This document shows positions 6,816 through 11,099 of a stretch of 11,099 nt of DNA, one piece after another. Source of the stretch: DATMNR01 sp963702765 (GTDB lineage Bacteria > Chloroflexota > Ktedonobacteria > Ktedonobacterales > Ktedonobacteraceae); NCBI GenBank assembly GCA_963702765.1, contig CAVPEB010000056.1, positions 1-11,099 on the forward strand, read 5' to 3'. The notes beneath the pieces are model-generated. The model worked only from the letters and a program-made list of their open reading frames with translations, was not told the DNA's origin and searched no databases. The position numbers were made by a program, and so were the translations under genes. The number at the start of each line of letters is the position of its first letter. Positions within the stretch are counted from its first letter, which is position 1.

Positions 6816-8564
6816 ATGGGCATAACTAATGATGGTCTGTCATACTGGCAGGCTGAATCCGAGGGAAGAGTACTGCTTGAAACGACAATTGGAGATCTCC
6901 TAGACAAGCATGCTGATGAAATTCCTGAACAAGAAGCGGTTGTCTATTCTTGTTATCCTGAATTCGGTGGAGCCCTTGATATCCGCTGGAGCTATGCGGA
7001 GTTTCGCGAGCGAGTAAACGCGGTGGCACGGGGTTTGATAGCGCTGGGTTTGCAAAAAGGCGAACATATAGCGGTCTGGGCTGCGAATTTACCGGAGTGG
7101 GTTTTGCTTCAGTTCGCTGCTGCGAAAGTCGGGCTGGTCCTTGTAACTATCAATCCTGTCTATCGGCAAAACGAACTTGAATATGTACTCAAACAGGGTG
7201 ATGTGGCGGCGCTGTTCTTTATGGCGCGTGTACGCGATCATGATTGTCTGGCCACGATACGTTCTATGGTTACGCCCGGAGTAAAGAACGGGGAAGTCAG
7301 CAGTGAACGCTTGCCCGCACTACGATATGTGAATCTGATCGGTGCGCCTCCCCCTGGAATGTTAGAACAAGAGGAATGGCGTCCGGCGCTCTTCCGTGAA
7401 ATGGTTGCTGGAGGGCAAGCAGTCAGCGAAGAGTCGTTACACGAACGACAGGCGTCTGTAAAACCAACAGAACCTGCCTTAATTCTCTATACATCTGGCA
7501 CGACAGGATTCCCCAAAGGCGCCATGCTCTCTCATCGAAGCGTCATTAATGACACGACGATTGCGATGCATCGTCTTGGAAAAGAAGCAGGACCAGGCGA
7601 TCATTATTGTTTGCCTCTACCATTTTTCCATATAGCTGGTGCTGGTATTGTCGTAGCTATCATAGCTAATAAAATGACTCTGCACCCCTTGTTAGCTTTT
7701 GATCCATTGAAGACTCTGCAAATTATTAAACAAGAAAATTGTGCCCTGCTCTTTGCCGTCCCTACAATGCTGATTGCTATGCTCCAGCATCCTGAGTTTG
7801 AGACATATAGACCAACAACTTTAAGAGCTGTTACTAGCGGAGGGGCGCCAGTACCTGTTGCTGTGATGGAGCAAGTAAGTGAGCGCATGGGCACCGATGT
7901 GGCGATTGTCTTCGGTCAAACCGAATCAACAGGTGGTATTACATTGACCCTACCAGATGACTCGTTTGAACTGAAATCTTCCACGGTGGGTATACCTTAT
8001 CCTCATGTGGATGTCAAGATTATCAATCCCGCGACAGGTACGGTTTTGCCTCTTGGAGAACCCGGGGAACTTTGCTGCAGAGGATTTTTGGTCATGACAG
8101 GCTACTATAATATGCCTGAGAAAACTGCCGAGGCCATAGATAGTGAGGAGTGGCTGCATACAGGCGATCTGGCTACAATGAATGAGCGAGGCTATATTAA
8201 TATAGTTGGACGCTTGAAAGAAATGGTAATTCGTGGCGGCGAAAATATCTTTCCTCGAGAGATCGAAGAATTACTAATTAGATATCCCAAAGTGGCAGAC
8301 GCGCAAGTTTTAGGGGTACCTGATGCGTTCTTTGGCGAAGAGTTGCTGGCTGTGGTGTTGCCAAAAGAGGGTGAGCAACTTACCGAGGAAGAGCTACGCG
8401 AATACTGCAAAGGTCAGATCAGTCATCAAAAGATCCCGCGTTACTTCCAGTTTGTGACTGCTTATCCAATGACCGCGAGTGGCAAAGTACAAAAATTTGT
8501 CTTGCGACAAAACGCAATCGAAGTACTGAGATTGGAAGAGGCCGCAAAGACCAAAACGGCATGA
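6816..8564 (+). CDS. Acyl-CoA synthetase (AMP-forming), copy 2
   Basis: This is a 582-residue paralogue of the preceding ligase, lying 29 bases after its stop codon with GGGAGGA at 6804-6810. All core motifs are present: YTSGTTGFPKG (225-235) followed by AMLSHR, PFFHIAG (269-275), FGQTES (366-371), WLHTGD (446-451), GRLKEM onward (465-485), and MTASGKVQK with catalytic Lys557. A hand count gives 144 of 200 identical residues (72%) over the first 200 positions of the two copies. Residues about 236-290, around the A4 motif that helps shape the acyl pocket, are much less alike. The pair therefore looks like a tandem duplication whose members may have split substrate range. It is the last gene of the operon and is followed by a terminator. 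Confidence 0.92.
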   Translation: MGITNDGLSYWQAESEGRVLLETTIGDLLDKHADEIPEQEAVVYSCYPEFGGALDIRWSYAEFRERVNAVARGLIALGLQKGEHIAVWAANLPEWVLLQFAAAKVGLVLVTINPVYRQNELEYVLKQGDVAALFFMARVRDHDCLATIRSMVTPGVKNGEVSSERLPALRYVNLIGAPPPGMLEQEEWRPALFREMVAGGQAVSEESLHERQASVKPTEPALILYTSGTTGFPKGAMLSHRSVINDTTIAMHRLGKEAGPGDHYCLPLPFFHIAGAGIVVAIIANKMTLHPLLAFDPLKTLQIIKQENCALLFAVPTMLIAMLQHPEFETYRPTTLRAVTSGGAPVPVAVMEQVSERMGTDVAIVFGQTESTGGITLTLPDDSFELKSSTVGIPYPHVDVKIINPATGTVLPLGEPGELCCRGFLVMTGYYNMPEKTAEAIDSEEWLHTGDLATMNERGYINIVGRLKEMVIRGGENIFPREIEELLIRYPKVADAQVLGVPDAFFGEELLAVVLPKEGEQLTEEELREYCKGQISHQKIPRYFQFVTAYPMTASGKVQKFVLRQNAIEVLRLEEAAKTKTA

Positions 8565-8591
8565 CTTTTATATAGATTTGTATGAAATAAC

Positions 8592-8642
8592 GCGCCCCTA
8601 AGTATTGCTAAACGTTCTATACTTAAGAGGCGCCTATTTTTT
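8592..8642 (+). terminator. Rho-independent terminator after the CoA-ligase operon
   Basis: GCGCC (8592-8596) pairs with GGCGC (8629-8633), and TAAGTAT (8599-8605) pairs with ATACTTA (8619-8625). A small internal mismatch separates the two helices and the loop is 13 bases. A run of six T follows at 8637-8642. The hairpin starts 28 bases after the ligase stop codon. Confidence 0.85.
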
Positions 8643-8679
8643 GCAGATCAGACACTATGAAAGTAAATCCTGGTAAGTT

Positions 8680-10050
8680 GTGCAATTCATGAATCAGTTT
8701 GACAAGATATTTCGATTTGCGAAGGCCATTAGTAGAAAATCCCCTGGTAGAGGCAAGCACTACTACACTTTTCATGAGGCTTTTTTTTCTAGTCGCTTGA
8801 TGTCATTACCAGCATTTGCTCTCATTCTGTGTTGTATGCTGGTAATATTGAGCAGTTGCGTTTCATTGTTCTCGGGTGTTACTGGCAACGCTGTTCAGCC
8901 AACTCCTGTAATCATATTAAAACCATCGCCTTTACCTTCCCCTACTCCTACACCTCTAACCAACAGTCAATTAGCACAAAAAATAGTTCAGGGAATGACC
9001 CTGGATCAAAAACTTGGGCAAATGGTGATTGTTGAATTTTATGGTTCAACACTGAATTCTGACTTGATCCAGATGATCCAGGGCAATCGAATCAGTGGAG
9101 TTTTGATTGAGAACAAGAACGGCAACGCTCAGACAAGAAATCAACTTACAACACTTAATGCGGGAATGCAGGCACAGGCACACATACCACTCTTCATTAC
9201 CACCGATTTTGAGGGTGGGCTGGTAAACGAATTACGTCTCATAACTGGCGAGCGTCCTTCCGAGGCAGCTATCGGAGCAACAGGAAATCCACAGGTGGCA
9301 TATAATGCCGGGCGCAATGCAGCGACAGACCTGACTTCACTTGGATTGAATGTAAATTTCATGCCAATTGTTGATGTCTTAACAAATCCGAACAATCCCG
9401 GGTTACCAGACCGCACCTTTGGCTCTGACCCTACGCTGGTCACTACTATGGGGCGCGCTTATCTCAAAGGTTTGACTGATGGAGGTGTAATTGGCTGTCT
9501 CAAGCACTTTCCTGGTCTAGGTAGCGCCAGCATCGATCCCCACTTTTCGCTACCTCAAATGAATCGTAGCCTTGCCACATTGAATGCAGTTGATTTTGTG
9601 CCCTATCGAACATTGATCAACGAGGGTATTGTGCCAATGGTAATGGTAACGCATATCCTTAATCCGCAACTAGATCCCACTTTGCCGACTTCACTCTCAC
9701 CGAATGTTGTGACGAAACTATTGCGACAGCAACTAAAGTTCAATGGAGTTATTATTAGTGATACCCTTTGGATGGGTGGTATCAGCAACACGTATAGCCT
9801 TGCGCAAGCGGCTGTTCTGGCCGTAAAGGCAGGAACAGACTTATTGCTTGGACCAAGAGGGCTGTCTGATACACAGAATATGATTTTTGGATTACACCAG
9901 GCAGTGACGAGCGGGCAAATCTCGATGGCACAGATCAATGCCTCTGTGCAGCGCATTATTGAAATGAAACTGCAATATAAGATTCTAACTCGGGATAAAG
10001 CTATGCAGTTGATTGATTCTGGTGAGGCATTGACCGCTCAAGCAAACTAA
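8680..10050 (+). CDS. GH3 beta-N-acetylhexosaminidase-like lipoprotein
   Basis: This is a family 3 glycoside hydrolase of the NagZ type, probably cleaving beta-N-acetylglucosaminyl links in cell-wall glycans outside the membrane. Numbering from GTG 8680, residues 41-60 form a hydrophobic segment ending in LSSC, a plausible lipobox with Cys60. A Pro/Thr/Ser linker (82-94) leads into the catalytic domain. Present are Asp176 (TTDFEGG), Arg245 (RTFGSDP), Lys275-His276 in KHFPGLG, the D-x-H loop with His288 (general acid/base in NagZ enzymes) and the nucleophile Asp361 in IISDTLWMGG. The usual EGGxVxR is EGGLVNE, so an Arg near the active site is Glu184. The start is uncertain: GTG 8680, ATG 8689 and ATG 8800 all lack a clear Shine-Dalgarno. 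The terminator just upstream suggests an independent promoter. Confidence 0.88.
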   Translation: MQFMNQFDKIFRFAKAISRKSPGRGKHYYTFHEAFFSSRLMSLPAFALILCCMLVILSSCVSLFSGVTGNAVQPTPVIILKPSPLPSPTPTPLTNSQLAQKIVQGMTLDQKLGQMVIVEFYGSTLNSDLIQMIQGNRISGVLIENKNGNAQTRNQLTTLNAGMQAQAHIPLFITTDFEGGLVNELRLITGERPSEAAIGATGNPQVAYNAGRNAATDLTSLGLNVNFMPIVDVLTNPNNPGLPDRTFGSDPTLVTTMGRAYLKGLTDGGVIGCLKHFPGLGSASIDPHFSLPQMNRSLATLNAVDFVPYRTLINEGIVPMVMVTHILNPQLDPTLPTSLSPNVVTKLLRQQLKFNGVIISDTLWMGGISNTYSLAQAAVLAVKAGTDLLLGPRGLSDTQNMIFGLHQAVTSGQISMAQINASVQRIIEMKLQYKILTRDKAMQLIDSGEALTAQAN

Positions 10051-10056
10051 CAATTC

Positions 10057-10689
10057 TTACTTTTTAAGCAAAGAGCCTTGAGGCTTTACAAATGGTCCTG
10101 CACGGTACAAATCATCATAGTTCCATGCAGCCTGGAAAGAAGCCGCTGTCAGTGCAATCATGAGCCAGATGAAAAGCGTTGCCAGTGATAAAGCTACAAT
10201 TGTATCTTTGAGCTTAAAGATAGCTACAAAACCACTTAGAATCGTCAACACAAACATCATGAATGTTAACACGAGAGCATTGATGGGAGAACGTAGGCTG
10301 AAGTAGGCAGCACTAAAAGTTACGAAATTCAGCCACGAAGCGCCTTGCAATGCCAAAAAGGAAGAGCGTCCTGGGGTATCCTTGGGTTTATTCAGCACGC
10401 GCCATGTTCCCCAAATCACGGAGATGTTGTTGACGAGCCAGGCTGGTCCAAATACCCACGATGGCGGAGCGAAAATTGATTGTTTAAGTTCGTTAAAATA
10501 AGCTGGATTACCGAAGATATTTTCTCGCAGGTCTTTGCCAGTAGGGCCTTTGATTGCACTGACTAATCCAGATAGGCCAAAGGTAAGCACCTGAACTATT
10601 ACGTAGAATGCGATCCCATGATACCAGCGCCATTGCTGCTGCCCGGGGATTATATCGAAGGGTTGATTCGTGCGATGTATTATCGCCAT
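10057..10689 (-). CDS. TspO/MBR-like five-helix membrane protein
   Basis: This 210-residue integral membrane protein resembles the TspO/MBR (tryptophan-rich sensory protein) family, whose members bind porphyrins and related ligands. Five hydrophobic helices are visible at about 24-46, 77-99, 111-131, 136-158 and 164-188. The FAPPSWVFGPAWLVNN stretch (73-88) matches the TspO pattern of PP.W.FG..W, and the last helix ends SFQAAWN. A 50-residue soluble-looking stretch with Trp and Tyr surrounds the first helix. I start at ATG 10689 because GGAGGT (10696-10701) lies 6 bases upstream; the frame is open to an ATG at 10767 with nothing to support it. The gene is tail to tail with the GH3 gene, 6 bases between stop codons, and shares orientation with the downstream-coordinate hydrolase. 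Family assignment is moderately secure; ligand unknown. Confidence 0.75.
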   Translation of the reverse strand: MAIIHRTNQPFDIIPGQQQWRWYHGIAFYVIVQVLTFGLSGLVSAIKGPTGKDLRENIFGNPAYFNELKQSIFAPPSWVFGPAWLVNNISVIWGTWRVLNKPKDTPGRSSFLALQGASWLNFVTFSAAYFSLRSPINALVLTFMMFVLTILSGFVAIFKLKDTIVALSLATLFIWLMIALTAASFQAAWNYDDLYRAGPFVKPQGSLLKK

Positions 10690-10695
10690 GTATAT

Positions 10696-10701
10696 ACCTC
10701 C
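10696..10701 (-). promoter_or_regulatory. Shine-Dalgarno that fixes the TspO-like start
   Basis: The minus strand reads GGAGGT 6 bases before ATG 10689. It falls inside the longer open frame from 10767, which supports the 210-residue product. Confidence 0.75.
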
Positions 10702-10751
10702 AGTCCTATTCTCTTCATAACTGCTATTCTTACTCTTGTCTATTATCAAGT

Positions 10752-10774
10752 ACGTTTTTATGCACAAAAAACGT
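10752..10774. repeat. Perfect 8-base inverted repeat upstream of the TspO-like gene
   Basis: ACGTTTTT (10752-10759) and AAAAACGT (10767-10774) are perfect inverted copies around a 7-base centre. A GATAAT on the minus strand at 10747-10742 could be a -10 box, which would put the repeat over the spacer and -35 position, where a repressor would act. No acceptable -35 accompanies it and no T-run follows on either strand, so an operator is more likely than a terminator. The rest of the 139-base gap (10690-10828) shows only the ribosome binding site. Confidence 0.35.
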
Positions 10775-10828
10775 TACAATGATAAGATATGAACCAGAGG
10801 TAGTTCAGGTAAGATACGATGTTGGTTA

Positions 10829-11099
10829 TTACTTCAGCAGATCTTGCACAAAGGAGATAATTATCGCCTGAATCTCGTCAAGGTGCCCTTGAAAGAAGTG
10901 GTCTGCACCCTGAACTGCTACCAAACTTTTAGGCGCTGGCACCTGCTCAAACCATTGAGCCGTCAGTGCATATGGAGCGAGTTCATCTTTCGTTCCTTGA
11001 ATAATGAGTTTATCTTTGTGGCTGCCCTGGAGATGCTCTCCTTCGAATGTTCGCGCAGGCACGCCCAGACCGATCATTGCCTGTACTCGATCATCGATG
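10829..11099 (-). CDS. Alpha/beta hydrolase, C-terminal part (5' end outside window)
   Basis: This is the last 89 or so codons of an alpha/beta-hydrolase-fold protein. The frame stays open past the ATG at 11077 to the window edge, with protein-like codons (DDRVQAMIGLGVPA), so the gene begins beyond the window. Counting from that Met, IIQGTKDELAP carries the expected acid residue Asp31, and GADHFFQGHLDEI carries the catalytic His60. The GADHFF.G.L.E ending is typical, from memory, of the COG2945-type hydrolases related to dienelactone hydrolase-like esterases. The nucleophile Ser would lie upstream and cannot be checked. It ends at TAA 10831-10829, 139 bases before the TspO-like start in the same direction, so co-transcription is possible but not shown. 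Confidence 0.85.
   Translation of the reverse strand, partial: IDDRVQAMIGLGVPARTFEGEHLQGSHKDKLIIQGTKDELAPYALTAQWFEQVPAPKSLVAVQGADHFFQGHLDEIQAIIISFVQDLLK

Noticed and set aside
8657..8692. An 11-codon frame starting ATG 8657 whose TGA overlaps ATG 8689 of the GH3 gene (ATGA).
   Set aside because: No ribosome binding site precedes it and the GH3 start itself is uncertain. The overlap could be chance.
10070..10086. Hairpin GAGCC-TTGA-GGCTT near the shared end of the GH3 and TspO-like genes as a terminator.
   Set aside because: It is short, lies inside the TspO-like coding region, and has no T-run directly after it on either strand.

Overview
The window looks like chromosomal DNA of a free-living bacterium of moderate GC content. 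My best guess is a soil Chloroflexota of the Ktedonobacteria type. The reasons are a membrane protein joining a kinase-like N-terminus to a baseplate-J-like extracellular region, a lipoprotein exported without outer-membrane machinery in view, and an acyl-CoA gene set of the kind common in those large genomes. This placement is inference. I see no rRNA, tRNA, CRISPR array, transposase or phage structural operon.

Layout. (1) Positions 1-845 (+): the 3' part of a NUDIX hydrolase that resembles NUDT22, the UDP-glucose hydrolase. (2) Positions 862-2976 (-): a 704-residue protein with a truncated pseudokinase, a charged coiled coil, one membrane segment and a secreted beta-rich domain. (3) Positions 3077-4155 (-): an operon of two single-hotdog MaoC-type dehydratase subunits, followed by a 39-codon in-frame remnant of a short-chain dehydrogenase whose middle has been deleted. 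(4) Positions 4156-4443: a divergent control region with a good sigma70-type promoter on each strand. (5) Positions 4444-8564 (+): a PaaI/MenI-type hotdog thioesterase and two tandem paralogous acyl-CoA synthetases, closed by a strong intrinsic terminator at about 8592-8642. (6) Positions 8680-10050 (+): a GH3 beta-N-acetylhexosaminidase-like lipoprotein. (7) Positions 10057-10689 (-): a TspO/MBR-like five-helix membrane protein, tail to tail with the GH3 gene. (8) Positions 10829-11099 (-): the C-terminus of an alpha/beta hydrolase that runs off the window.

The central block (3077-8564) reads as one acyl-CoA module transcribed outwards from a shared control region. The ligases activate carboxylic acids to CoA thioesters, the hotdog pair hydrates or dehydrates (enoyl/3-hydroxyacyl)-CoA, the lost SDR would have oxidised or reduced the hydroxyacyl intermediate, and the thioesterase releases CoA. 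The true substrate cannot be read from the sequence. The items most worth a second look are the SDR deletion remnant, the truncated pseudokinase fused to a baseplate-J-like ectodomain, the NUDT22-like NUDIX protein, and the localised divergence between the two otherwise very similar CoA ligases.
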